Shown: positions 55,994 to 64,000 of the stretch, piece after piece
How positions within the stretch are numbered: the first letter of the stretch is position 1
Layout: each line of letters begins with the position of its first letter
Origin: Pseudonocardiaceae bacterium YIM PH 21723
GTDB taxonomy: Bacteria > Actinomycetota > Actinomycetes > Mycobacteriales > Pseudonocardiaceae
Direction: 5' to 3'
Assembly (NCBI GenBank): GCA_003600225.1
Contig: QZFT01000015.1
Span: 1 to 64,000 of the forward strand
Length of the DNA stretch: 64,000 bases
Made by a program: the position numbers and the translations under genes
The notes under the pieces: model-generated
What the model was told of the DNA's origin: nothing
Seen by the model: the letters and a program-made list of their open reading frames with translations, nothing else
Database searches by the model: none

Positions 55994-57052
55994 TCAGTGC
56001 AGGTCACGCGCCAGATAGCCGAGGATCCGGCGCCGTACCGCCTGCCGTTCGGCCTCGGGTTCCTCCCGCTCGGCGCAGCCCCTGGCGTGCAGCCTGATCA
56101 GCTCGTGGAACCCGTACCGGTCGGCGCCGCGTTCGGCCAGCAGGCCCGCGTCCACCAGGTGATCCAGTACGGCCGTGGCCTCGTTCCCCGGCAACCGCAA
56201 CACCGCCGCCGCCAGCCCTGGGCTGATCTCCGGCCCCGGATACTCGCCGAGCCGCCGGTAGGCGTGCGCGGTCGCCGGCGGTAAGCAGCGATACGACAGG
56301 TCGAAGACCGCGCCGATGTCCAGGGCGGCCAGCCGGGTCCGGTCGTCGGCGAGTTCCCGCACCATCCGCGCGATCGACCAGCGCGGACGGGACACCAGGC
56401 GAGCGCCGGCGATCGACAGGGCGAGCGGCAGCCCGCCGCACAGGCCGGCCAGCTCGGCGACCGCCGCCGGTTCCCGGCCGGGCCGGCCGTCGCCGACGGT
56501 GCCCGCCAGGAGATCGGCGCCGTCGGTGACGGGCAGCACGGGCAGCTCGATGAATCCGGCGCCGTACGTCGCCAACCGGCCGAGGCGCCACCGGCTGGTC
56601 GCCAGCACCATGCTGTCCGGGGAAGCGGGGACGAGGCCCACCACCTGGGCGGCGGAGAACGCGTCGTCGGCGAGGATCGCGAGCCGCTTCCGCGCGGTCA
56701 CCGACCGGTACATCGTGGTCGCCTCCGCCAGATCGGCGGGCACCTGATCACCCGGAACCCCCAGGCCACGCAGTAACCGGCCGAGCACCACGGTCGACGG
56801 CACCGGCTCGAAGCCGGACTCGGCGCGTAGATCGACATAGAGCTGACCATCGGGGAAGCGGGTTGCACGGCGGTTGAGCCAGTGGACGGCGGCGGTGGAC
56901 TTGCCGATTCCGCCCGGGCCCTGCAGCACGGCCATCGGCGGCCGGTCCCCCGATCCGGTGGCGATCTCGTCGAGTGTTGCCAGGACGTCGGCCCGGCCGG
57001 TGAAATGTGCCGCGGGCGGTGGCAACTGCCGGGGCACCGCGATGCCGGCCAT
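55994..57052 (-). CDS. NB-ARC ATPase without TPR repeats
   Basis: The 352-residue protein starts at ATG 57052 with GGAGGGG upstream. It is an NB-ARC module: FTGRADVLATLDE, P-loop GPGGIGKST (45–53), LAILADD (Walker B), MVLATSRWR, GLPLALSIAG and a winged helix ending YGFHELIRLHARG (MHD-like). It ends soon after, with no sensor repeats or effector, unlike the PNP fusion. It is the first gene of the minus-strand set, 155 bases upstream of the peptide gene, and may be its regulator. Divergent from a WXG-type gene. Confidence 0.85.
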   Translation of the reverse strand: MAGIAVPRQLPPPAAHFTGRADVLATLDEIATGSGDRPPMAVLQGPGGIGKSTAAVHWLNRRATRFPDGQLYVDLRAESGFEPVPSTVVLGRLLRGLGVPGDQVPADLAEATTMYRSVTARKRLAILADDAFSAAQVVGLVPASPDSMVLATSRWRLGRLATYGAGFIELPVLPVTDGADLLAGTVGDGRPGREPAAVAELAGLCGGLPLALSIAGARLVSRPRWSIARMVRELADDRTRLAALDIGAVFDLSYRCLPPATAHAYRRLGEYPGPEISPGLAAAVLRLPGNEATAVLDHLVDAGLLAERGADRYGFHELIRLHARGCAEREEPEAERQAVRRRILGYLARDLH

Positions 57053-57201
57053 GTCGTCCCCTCCGGTGTTCGATCTCGGCACTGCTCAGAGGGTGTTCAC
57101 AGAGATCGGGACGAAAGCAGGGACACAAGCAGGGACGTTCCGGCGTTGATCACCCTGGTACGTTGGGCCGAACGCAGCAACGCCTGGGGAGGTCTGTGGT
57201 C

Positions 57202-58296
57202 ATGGGCGCCGGCAAGGCTCTGTCCTACACGGGAAAACAGATCTTCGAGTTCTTCGCCTCCGGTCCGGGCACGCTCCCGCTGGTCGCCGCCGGCACGGTG
57301 ATCCGCGAGGCCGGAAAGCTGCACCAGCAGATCCACCACGCCATCAGCGCCTCGGAGAAGGCGATCGCTCACGGCTGGACCGGCGAGAGCGGTTCGGCGG
57401 CGACGCTGGTCGCGGAGGGCACCCGGCGCTCCGCCGAAGCGGCCGTGTCGGAGCTCCAGCGGCAGGAGCGGAACCTGGCCGATCAGGCGACGCGGGTGCA
57501 GACGCTGCAGTCGTCGCTGCGCCCGGTGCCCGACGTGCCGGAACTGGCGCACAAGACCTGTGCGGATCCGTGGTCGCCGAAGACCGAACAGGCGTACGTG
57601 GACCATCTGACCGCCGCCCGGCACAACGAGGCCGCGTACCGGGAGTACCGCACGGCCAGCGAGCCGGTGATCGAGGTGCTGGAGACCGCCTACAGCGGTG
57701 CCGAGCTGAAGCCGACCAGTTCGGGCGAGGCCTCCTTCGCGGGCAGGTCGGGCATCGACCTGGGCCGCAGCGGTATCCGGCCGCCCGCCTCGCCGGGTGT
57801 GGACCCCCGGCACCTGGGGCTGCCGGGCGACGAGGCAGGCAGCAACACCGACGTGACACAGCAGGCGTCCGGCTCACTGCCCGCGCTGGACGTCCCGCAG
57901 ACACACGGCGGCACGCATGTCGCGCCCGCGCACCACCACGATGCCGGTGGCCGCCCGGCGGCGGATTCGAACGCCCTGCTGGTCGGTTCCGGCAAGAAGC
58001 CGGACGGCGGTGCCGATCCGGGGAGCACACCGGGCCGGAGCAGGTCCGGCAAAGCGGAGGCGGCGGCCGCTGACCCGGCTACCGGCCAGGCCGCTACCAG
58101 GGTGGCGGTCGTCAAGGTCCCGGCCGGCGGCAAGAAGGCCGCGCCGGAGAAGGAACGTCGTAAGTCCCGGGTGGTGGAGGACGAGGAGGACCGTCCGGAC
58201 ATCGACTCCCTGCTGAACCCGGGTCAGGCCACCGAGAACGCGGACGAGAAATCATCCCAGGAATTGCCCGCAAACAAAGACCGTTCGGCGCAATAG
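57202..58296 (+). CDS. WXG-type ESX substrate-like protein with long disordered tail
   Basis: The 364-residue protein has an N-terminal helical hairpin domain (about 1–160) with the turn HGWTGESG (W59-x-G61), as in WXG100/PPE-like type VII substrates. A Pro/Gly/Ser-rich region follows, with a charged end including RRKSRVVEDEEDRPDIDSLL. This parallels the acidic ends of the two WXG proteins further on. ATG 57202 follows GGGGAGG. It has no small partner immediately adjacent and is divergent from the NB-ARC gene. Confidence 0.65.
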   Translation: MGAGKALSYTGKQIFEFFASGPGTLPLVAAGTVIREAGKLHQQIHHAISASEKAIAHGWTGESGSAATLVAEGTRRSAEAAVSELQRQERNLADQATRVQTLQSSLRPVPDVPELAHKTCADPWSPKTEQAYVDHLTAARHNEAAYREYRTASEPVIEVLETAYSGAELKPTSSGEASFAGRSGIDLGRSGIRPPASPGVDPRHLGLPGDEAGSNTDVTQQASGSLPALDVPQTHGGTHVAPAHHHDAGGRPAADSNALLVGSGKKPDGGADPGSTPGRSRSGKAEAAAADPATGQAATRVAVVKVPAGGKKAAPEKERRKSRVVEDEEDRPDIDSLLNPGQATENADEKSSQELPANKDRSAQ

Positions 58297-58423
58297 TTGC
58301 ACCGGAAGGCTTATTGTTGAATAGGCAAGCAATCGTCCCGCATTAGACCGTTTCGCCTATCACACGTACTCCATTCTGATACATTGAACCGGACACAATG
58401 GAACGCTGGGGAAGGGGAACCCC

Positions 58424-58744
58424 ATGTCCAGTGGCTATCAGTTTGATGAATCAACAATTCACGATGCCATCAGCAGCTGGAACGAGGTTTTACGGCTCAC
58501 CGAGGGTGCCCGGAACACGGTGCAGAGCTTCACGGTGACCCCCTCCGCCGGGGACGAGATGAGCCAGCTGGTGGCCGCGAAGGCGAACGATTCCATTCAG
58601 GCGTATCTGGCGCACAACGAGTGGTTCAAGGCCGTCGCCGAGGACTACGTCAAGAACCTGCAGGCCTCACTGAAGAACTACAAGACGGTCGAGACACACA
58701 CAGAAGACCAGGTCACCAAGATAACCGGCTCCCTGGGACCGTGA
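58424..58744 (+). CDS. Small ESX substrate-like protein with YxxxE motif (pair 1)
   Basis: The 106-residue helical-hairpin protein contains TPSAGDEMS at the turn (40–48) and YKTVE (86–90), matching the YxxxD/E type VII export signal after the second helix. It has no WXG. It starts at ATG 58424 after GGGAAGGGGA. It is 20 bases upstream of a WXG-type partner, the PE/PPE or EsxA/B arrangement. Codon 23 is TTA. The paralogue at 60.0 kb shares PSAGD and YxxxE. Confidence 0.8.
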   Translation: MSSGYQFDESTIHDAISSWNEVLRLTEGARNTVQSFTVTPSAGDEMSQLVAAKANDSIQAYLAHNEWFKAVAEDYVKNLQASLKNYKTVETHTEDQVTKITGSLGP

Positions 58745-58764
58745 CCTGAGGCGAGGGAGGCCCG

Positions 58765-59991
58765 ATGCCTGGCGCAACCACCATGAGCGCAGAGGAAATC
58801 GCCCTGCACGTCGCCGGCGGAACGTCGGCCTCGTTCAGGGATGCGCAGAATGCCATCCAGCAGTTGATGAAGTATTACGAGGAAATCGGCAACCAAATTC
58901 AGGACGCGGTCGCGAAGTCCAAGGCCGGCTGGCAGGGAAGCGCGTCCACGGCTGCCGAATCCGCCGCGAAACAACAACTCAACACCATTAACAACACCCA
59001 TGACGCCCTGCATAAGTTCCACGATGGCGCCGGACGACAGGCGGAGTCCTTCGAGGCCCTGAAAAACGGCATCGTCCCCATCGAACCGCTGATGACCCAG
59101 CAGGCGGACTCCACTCAGGGGTTCCCGCAGATGGCCATTTACCAGGCATCCTGCATGCGGAATGTCTCCGCCTATCAGGATTACGCGGCGGCCTCCAGTT
59201 ACAACACGGACCAGTTCCCGTCGACCTACGGCGAAACCCTCAAGTCCAAGGGCAGCACAGGAGGAGGCGGTGGCTGGGGGCCGGGCACCCAGACGGGGAT
59301 CGACCAGCTCCCCGGCACCAATCCGCCCGGCAACGCCGGCCGGTCGGCTCCTCGCGATCGTGCGCAACCCGGCCAGAAGAAACCGGCGGGAAACTCACCG
59401 GCTCCGCAGCCGGCCCCGCACCCCGCCCCACCGCCGGCCGTCAACGTCCCGATCACCTTCACCCCGGGCGAAGGCCAGTCGCATCACTGGTCGCCGGCCG
59501 GGGAGCTCGCCCACCTGGATCCGTCGTTCGCCTCGCCGACGACCATCCCCGCTCTCGACTCCCCCGCCGGCGGCGGGACACCGGGCACCGGAGCGAGCGG
59601 CGGCGGGCTGTCGCTGAACGGCCTCGGCGGAGCACTGCACGGCCGAGGCGGCACTGCGGACTCCCCGCGAACGGGCACCGGCTCTCGTGAATCCATCGGC
59701 CCACGAGGACCCGTCGGCGGCAGGTCCGGCACCGGCACCCACGGCGCCGGCCGCGGTGGCGCCTCCTTCGACGGCATGCCGCCCGGTCCGGCGGGCCGGG
59801 CGAACGAGGAGCGCACCCGCCGCAGATCGAACCGCGGCGCGAAGCCCGCCCAGCTCGGACCGGCCAGGTACGAGGACGAAGACGAGGAGCACGACTACGA
59901 GATCGACGGCAACGCCCTGTTGCAGGACGACTACGTGGACGAGCTCATCGGCGAACTGCCGCCCACCTCACCGCCGGTCCTCGGCGGCTGA
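58765..59991 (+). CDS. WXG-type ESX substrate with conserved C-terminal tail (pair 1)
   Basis: In this 408-residue protein the N-terminal helical domain (about 1–165) has KAGWQGSAS (W56-x-G58) and a conserved AGRQAESFEALKN region. A Pro/Gly-rich, probably disordered middle (about 165–365) precedes a tail YEDEDEEHDYEID then LLQDDYVDELIGELPP and VLGG. The tail is shared almost unchanged with the WXG protein of pair 2. ATG 58765 follows GGGAGG. It probably dimerises with the preceding small protein and is exported by an ESX system encoded elsewhere. Confidence 0.8.
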   Translation: MPGATTMSAEEIALHVAGGTSASFRDAQNAIQQLMKYYEEIGNQIQDAVAKSKAGWQGSASTAAESAAKQQLNTINNTHDALHKFHDGAGRQAESFEALKNGIVPIEPLMTQQADSTQGFPQMAIYQASCMRNVSAYQDYAAASSYNTDQFPSTYGETLKSKGSTGGGGGWGPGTQTGIDQLPGTNPPGNAGRSAPRDRAQPGQKKPAGNSPAPQPAPHPAPPPAVNVPITFTPGEGQSHHWSPAGELAHLDPSFASPTTIPALDSPAGGGTPGTGASGGGLSLNGLGGALHGRGGTADSPRTGTGSRESIGPRGPVGGRSGTGTHGAGRGGASFDGMPPGPAGRANEERTRRRSNRGAKPAQLGPARYEDEDEEHDYEIDGNALLQDDYVDELIGELPPTSPPVLGG

Positions 59992-60014
59992 CGCATCGAG
60001 CGAAGGGGGATCCC

Positions 60015-60356
60015 ATGTCCGGCGGCTCCGGTTTCCGGGTCGAAGACCAGACCCTGGTGGCGGCCATCGACTACTGGCAACGGGTCGAAGACCAGCTGAA
60101 AATAGCCGAAAAAAATGTCGCTCCGGTTTACATCAAACCATCCGCCGGTGACCCGGTGAGCATATCGGTGGCAAACAAGGCCAACAGCTCGGTAGAGGCC
60201 TACAAGAAACACAACAAGGACATGCAGGAATTCGCCAGAAACTACATCAGGAAACTTCGGGATGCCCGGAAATTCTACGGAGACGTCGAGCGGCATTCTC
60301 AGGAATCACTGTCCGACTTGGCGAATTTCTTCACAACCGATCACGATAACGCGTAA
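60015..60356 (+). CDS. Small ESX substrate-like protein with YxxxE motif (pair 2)
   Basis: The 113-residue paralogue of the pair 1 small protein has KPSAGDPVS at the helix turn (41–49) and YGDVE (88–92), the YxxxE type VII signal. ATG 60015 follows AAGGGGG. It lies 23 bases after the preceding gene and 14 bases before its WXG partner. A markedly more AT-rich stretch than neighbouring genes suggests different ancestry or relaxed codon use. Confidence 0.8.
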   Translation: MSGGSGFRVEDQTLVAAIDYWQRVEDQLKIAEKNVAPVYIKPSAGDPVSISVANKANSSVEAYKKHNKDMQEFARNYIRKLRDARKFYGDVERHSQESLSDLANFFTTDHDNA

Positions 60357-60370
60357 GGGGGAGGTTGCTG

Positions 60371-61561
60371 ATGACCGGCTTCGGTCCGCCTCCTGGCGGT
60401 CAACCGGGAGGCCTGACCGCTGAACAGATCTGCGACATGCTGGCAGGCGGCTCTTCCGATTCACTGAAGCATGCACACCGGGTGGGCGCCGGCCTGAGCA
60501 AGGCATACGAGGAGATCTCCAGCCTGCTCAACGAGGCGATTTCGCGGTCCCGAGGTGAATGGCACGGTGCTGCGGCCGACGCGGAGAACGCAGCAGCCGC
60601 CCTGCATCTGAGCCGGGTCAAAATAGCGAAGACGGATCTGGGTTCCTTTCAGGATCACACGATACGGCAAGCCGAATCCTTCGATCGCCTCAAGAATAAT
60701 GTGATCAAGATTCAACGTCCGATTGCCGCCACTCAGGCACCCTGGGGCGCCCCCTTGGACAGCTCAATAGAGAAGTATCAGAACGATTGTATTCACAATA
60801 TCCGGGCTTACGAGGAATACTCTTCGGATTCCAACTACAACATCGATCACTTCCCCTCGCAATACGGGGAGATTCCGCAGACGCCAGGACCCGGCGACGG
60901 CGGAAGAAACATCATCGAGCACCAGGTACCCGACCATCGCTCGTCGGGTGGAAAAACGCCGGCCGGTACGCCGGAATCCGGGCCCAAGGACAGTCCTGGG
61001 CACGACGCGACACCACCGATGCGCAGCGGTGAAGGGTTCCTCGGCTCCGACAATCCGCGATGGGGCACCGACGGAACCGGCTCGACCCGCCTCGACCAGT
61101 CCGCCGCCTTACCGGACCCGAACTCCGCCCACCCCGCACCCACCGGCACCGCACCATCACCCGGCGGCGGAGGCTCCAGCAGCAGCGGCGGGGTGTTCCT
61201 GAGCGGCCCCGGCGCCCGGCTCCCCGGCGGCGGATCGGTGTCCACCCACGCGGGACCGACGCACGCGAGCGGCGTCAGGGAATCCGCCGGTGGGCTCAAA
61301 GGCCCCTCCTCCGGAGCAGGCCGCGGCGGCGCGTCCCTGGAGGGCATCCAGCCTGGCGCAGCCGGTTCCGGCAGGCCCGGCGACGACCACACCCGCAACC
61401 GGTCGAACCGCGGCGGCGCAGCGCGGCCGCAACCGGGCCCCGTCGGTTACGAGGACGAAGACGACTACCTGATCGACAACAACGCCCTCCTGCAGGACGA
61501 CTACGTCGACGAGCTCATCGGCGAACTGCCACCCACCTCCCCGCCGGTACTCGGCGGCTGA
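60371..61561 (+). CDS. WXG-type ESX substrate with conserved C-terminal tail (pair 2)
   Basis: The 396-residue protein starts at ATG 60371, chosen because GGGGGAGG lies six bases upstream; TTG 60365 is less likely. The helical domain has GEWHGAAAD (W64-x-G66) and IRQAESFDRLKNNVIKIQRP, aligned with pair 1. A Pro/Gly/Ser-rich middle and the acidic tail YEDEDDYLID then LLQDDYVDELIGELPP … VLGG follow. The last 25 or so codons differ from pair 1 mostly at synonymous sites, so the tail is under selection as protein. Confidence 0.8.
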   Translation: MTGFGPPPGGQPGGLTAEQICDMLAGGSSDSLKHAHRVGAGLSKAYEEISSLLNEAISRSRGEWHGAAADAENAAAALHLSRVKIAKTDLGSFQDHTIRQAESFDRLKNNVIKIQRPIAATQAPWGAPLDSSIEKYQNDCIHNIRAYEEYSSDSNYNIDHFPSQYGEIPQTPGPGDGGRNIIEHQVPDHRSSGGKTPAGTPESGPKDSPGHDATPPMRSGEGFLGSDNPRWGTDGTGSTRLDQSAALPDPNSAHPAPTGTAPSPGGGGSSSSGGVFLSGPGARLPGGGSVSTHAGPTHASGVRESAGGLKGPSSGAGRGGASLEGIQPGAAGSGRPGDDHTRNRSNRGGAARPQPGPVGYEDEDDYLIDNNALLQDDYVDELIGELPPTSPPVLGG

Positions 61562-61596
61562 AACCTGTCGGCACAGCGCATGTGAAAGGCCATCCC

Positions 61597-62367
61597 ATGC
61601 TGCGCGAGAAGATCACTCTGTCCCTGGAGACCGTCGACACCCTGGTCCGCGAGGAGAACCTCGGCGAGGCGCACATCGCCGTGGCCGCCGAGCCGCTGTG
61701 GCGCAACGACGAGGCCCTGGCCGAGGCCAGGCGGCTGGCGCTGGATGAGCTGCGCCGCACCGGACTGGTGTCCGGCGGCCGGGCGCATCCGGACCTGCTC
61801 GCGGCCATCGGGCTGCTCTGCCGGTCGGACCGGGAGTACTTCGGCTGGATCACCGCCGGGGACCGGTCGCTGTCGGTGCTGGTCGCGGGCACCGGGAACA
61901 CCGCCGTGCTCGCCGTGCGCACCGGCGACAGGCTGACCCTCCAGCCGGTCCCCGGGGACCGGCTGATCGAGGCGCTCGTGAACCGGTTGCCGAACATGCG
62001 GCCCGCCACCGGGCGCAGCGTCACCATCCACGAGGACGAGGTGAACGGCCACACGCCGCGGGCCGGCCGGGACGCGCCGGTGTGGACCGGGCTGGATCGG
62101 GACAAGTCGCAGAGCCAGGCACTGCGCTCGCTGAACCGGATCCTGCAACTGCCCCGGCTGGGCGGCGGCGAGCTGTACGCGGCGGTCCGCGGCCGCAGCG
62201 GGCGGCGGGTCAAGGCGCCGATGGGCATCGGGTACATCGACACCAACGAGGGGCGCTGGACGACGCACCTGACGCCGGAGCGGTGGATCGTGGCCGCGCC
62301 GGGTAGCCCGCAGGTCGTGGCCACCCGGCTCCAGGAGCTGAGCCGGCTCGCCCAAGCCCAGACCTGA
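61597..62367 (+). CDS. EspG-family ESX substrate chaperone
   Basis: The 256-residue protein has the usual length and opens ITLSLETVDTLVREENLG, with ELRRTGLVSGGRAHPDLLAA, FGWITAGDRSLSVLVAGTGN and GRRVKAPMGIGYIDTNEGRW. These fit EspG, which binds PPE-type substrates in the cytosol and keeps them export-ready. Its position directly after two substrate pairs supports this. Start ATG 61597. The next gene begins three bases after its stop. Confidence 0.85.
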   Translation: MLREKITLSLETVDTLVREENLGEAHIAVAAEPLWRNDEALAEARRLALDELRRTGLVSGGRAHPDLLAAIGLLCRSDREYFGWITAGDRSLSVLVAGTGNTAVLAVRTGDRLTLQPVPGDRLIEALVNRLPNMRPATGRSVTIHEDEVNGHTPRAGRDAPVWTGLDRDKSQSQALRSLNRILQLPRLGGGELYAAVRGRSGRRVKAPMGIGYIDTNEGRWTTHLTPERWIVAAPGSPQVVATRLQELSRLAQAQT

Positions 62368-62370
62368 TCG

Positions 62371-64000
62371 GTGGAATTCCGGCTGCTGGGGCCGGTCGAG
62401 ATCTACGACTCGGCCGGCGCGCTGGTCCCGGTCCGGGGCCGGATGGACCGCGCCCTGCTGGCCCTGCTGCTGCTCCACGCCAACCAGCAGGTGTCGGTCA
62501 GCCATGTGCACGCCACGCTGTGGGACGGCGAGCCGCCGTCCGAGCAGACCTTCTGGAAGTACATCCGCGACCTGCGCAGCGTGCTGCGCCGAACCTTCGG
62601 CGAGGCGGCGGAGATTCCCGTCCTGCGTGGCGCCTGCCGGGTGGACCTGGAGATCCGGCACGTCGACTATCACCGCTTCCACACCGGCCTGACCACGGCT
62701 CGCACCGCGGATTCCCCGCAGGAGGCGGCCACCGCGGCCCGGAGCGCGCTGACCGAGTGGCGGGGCACGGCGCTGCAGAACCTCAACGAGGACACGGCCT
62801 GGGTCCGGGAGCAACGCCAGTGGCTGGACGAACGACGGGGTGAGGCGTGGCGGCTGCTGCTGGCCAACGAGCTGGCACTCGGCCGCAACGACCAGGTTCT
62901 CAGCGACATCGGCGAGCCGCTCGCACTCTGGCCGGACAGCGACACCCTGGTCGGCTACCGGATGCAGGCGTTGTACCGCAGCGGCCGGCAGTCCGACGCG
63001 TTGCGCGCCTTCCAGGAGTTCCGCGCCGATCTCGCCGACCGGCAGGGCGTGGATCCGGGCCCGGACCTCCAGGACCTGCACCAGCGGATCATCAGTGGGC
63101 AGGAGAGCCTGGCCGCGCCGCCACCCGAGCAGATCACGACGCTGCCCACGATGGTGCACACCCTGCCGTCCAGGCCGATGCTGGTCGGCCGGGGCGACGA
63201 GCTGGGCGGGCTCGTCGCCCTGCTCGACCCGGCGGCCGAGGGGAACAGCCGCACCGCGATCGTCGGGCTGCCCGGCGTCGGCAAGACCACGCTGGCCGTC
63301 GCCGCCGCGCACGAGGCGAGCGACGCCGGCTGGTTCGACGGCGGGGTGGTGTTCCTGGATCTGCGTGGCTACGACCCGGCCCCCGTCTCCGAGGAGGAGG
63401 CCCTCGCCTCGGTGTTGCGGGACCTGGGCGTACCCGACGACCGCATTCCACCGGCGATCACCGAACGGGTCGCGCTGTACCGGTCGCTACTGGCCGAGCG
63501 GGACCGGCGGGGTGAACGGCTGCTCGTGCTGGCCGACAACGCCTCGCAGAGCGGGCAGCTGCGCTCGATCCTGCCCGGTAAGGGGAAGCACCAGCTGCTG
63601 ATCACCAGTCGGCACACCATTGCTGACCTGGACGGAGTCCGGCTCGTGGACCTGACCATCCTCACTCCGGAGGCGGCGGTGGCGCTGCTGTCCGAGCATG
63701 TACGCGGTGCCCGCCCGCACGACGAGCGGGTGGCCACGGACCCGCAGGCGGCGCTGGAGGTGGCCCGGCTCTGCGGTCACCTCCCGCTGGCCCTGCGGAT
63801 CTGCGCGGCGCTGCTGGCCGATGATCCCGACCAGCCGGTCGGCGAACTGGTCGAGGCGCTCGCCGATCAGCAGCAGCGGCTGAGCACCCTCGGCTACGAC
63901 GAACGCACCGTGTACTCGGCGTTCGAACTGTCCTACCGGCGGCTGCCCGATCCGCACGCCCGGATGTTCCGGCTGCTCGCGCTGCACCCCGGACCGCAGG
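62371..64000 (+). CDS. AfsR/SARP-type regulator (OmpR-like HTH, BTAD, NB-ARC), truncated by window end
   Basis: At least 543 residues are present and the frame runs off the window. GTG 62371 opens VEFRLLGPVEIYDSAGALVPV, the typical SARP start with a winged-helix DNA-binding domain (about 1–95). A bacterial transcriptional activation domain of TPR type follows (about 100–250), ending RADLADRQGVDPGPDLQDLH. The NB-ARC ATPase then has the P-loop GLPGVGKTTLA (about residue 300), LLVLADN, LLITSRH and LPLALRICA. It is a likely ATP-dependent activator of the adjacent genes. It starts three bases after the EspG stop, so the two are co-transcribed. Confidence 0.9.
   Translation, partial: MEFRLLGPVEIYDSAGALVPVRGRMDRALLALLLLHANQQVSVSHVHATLWDGEPPSEQTFWKYIRDLRSVLRRTFGEAAEIPVLRGACRVDLEIRHVDYHRFHTGLTTARTADSPQEAATAARSALTEWRGTALQNLNEDTAWVREQRQWLDERRGEAWRLLLANELALGRNDQVLSDIGEPLALWPDSDTLVGYRMQALYRSGRQSDALRAFQEFRADLADRQGVDPGPDLQDLHQRIISGQESLAAPPPEQITTLPTMVHTLPSRPMLVGRGDELGGLVALLDPAAEGNSRTAIVGLPGVGKTTLAVAAAHEASDAGWFDGGVVFLDLRGYDPAPVSEEEALASVLRDLGVPDDRIPPAITERVALYRSLLAERDRRGERLLVLADNASQSGQLRSILPGKGKHQLLITSRHTIADLDGVRLVDLTILTPEAAVALLSEHVRGARPHDERVATDPQAALEVARLCGHLPLALRICAALLADDPDQPVGELVEALADQQQRLSTLGYDERTVYSAFELSYRRLPDPHARMFRLLALHPGPQ

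Overview
The window is high-GC actinobacterial DNA, most likely from a Pseudonocardiales-type organism; the genus cannot be fixed from sequence alone. The reasons are the serC–sepH neighbourhood, the DUF3027/Hsp90-like/DUF2771/cold-shock cluster, a c-di-AMP riboswitch in front of an Rpf-type gene, ESX (type VII secretion) substrate genes with EspG chaperones, an SSI-type protease inhibitor and frequent GTG starts. Most of the window (about 0–50 kb) looks like chromosomal housekeeping sequence. The last 13 kb (about 51–64 kb) looks accessory.

Region by region. 0–2.6 kb: two overlapping membrane sensor-kinase-like genes with complementary lesions. 2.7–5 kb: serC and sepH. 5.4–9 kb: a heterodimeric ABC exporter. 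9–13.3 kb: an rRNA methyltransferase, an XRE/DUF2975 operon with a palindromic operator, a secreted beta-propeller and a DUF2537 protein. 13.3–19.1 kb: an SPOUT RNA methyltransferase, a GCS2 ligase, a secreted alpha-toroid protein, sodA and two tandem unknown paralogues. 19.2–24.1 kb: a MarR–MFS operon with iron-box-like sites, an NCS2 purine permease, DUF2530 and an EspG-like gene. 24.2–31.8 kb: the Hsp90-like ATPase, DUF3027, glutaminyl cyclase, MFS, DUF2771 and cold-shock genes. 32–40 kb: molybdenum cofactor genes at two loci (moaA-moaD; moaC and a mogA-moaE fusion), with a riboswitch-controlled Rpf and an MMPL transporter between them. 40–45.6 kb: an SDR enzyme, malic enzyme, and an XPB-N/WYL-like protein. 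45.7–50.9 kb: an SSI-family inhibitor, two subtilases and a Nudix protein.

The 51–64 kb region holds the most unusual content. It has a 36-residue membrane peptide gene, a DUF6461 gene and a PNP–NB-ARC–TPR protein (predicted immune-type STAND ATPase). Converging on these is a minus-strand set: an NB-ARC gene, a 21–23 codon peptide gene and a ThiF/E1-like enzyme with an N-terminal RiPP-recognition-like domain. Next come three WXG-type ESX substrates, two with small YxxxE partners, then an EspG chaperone and an AfsR/SARP-type regulator cut by the window end. I read this as a candidate peptide-modification and STAND module placed beside a type VII substrate island; that linkage is inference.

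Two dispersed repeat families shape the intergenic DNA. One is a roughly 50 bp hairpin that lies almost only between convergent genes and shows compensatory base changes. The other is a composite element of about 320–560 bp at 5.0, 31.0 and 47.9 kb, built from outward-facing 130 bp blocks around hairpins. The second family produces many spurious open reading frames. No tRNA, rRNA, CRISPR array or insertion sequence was seen.
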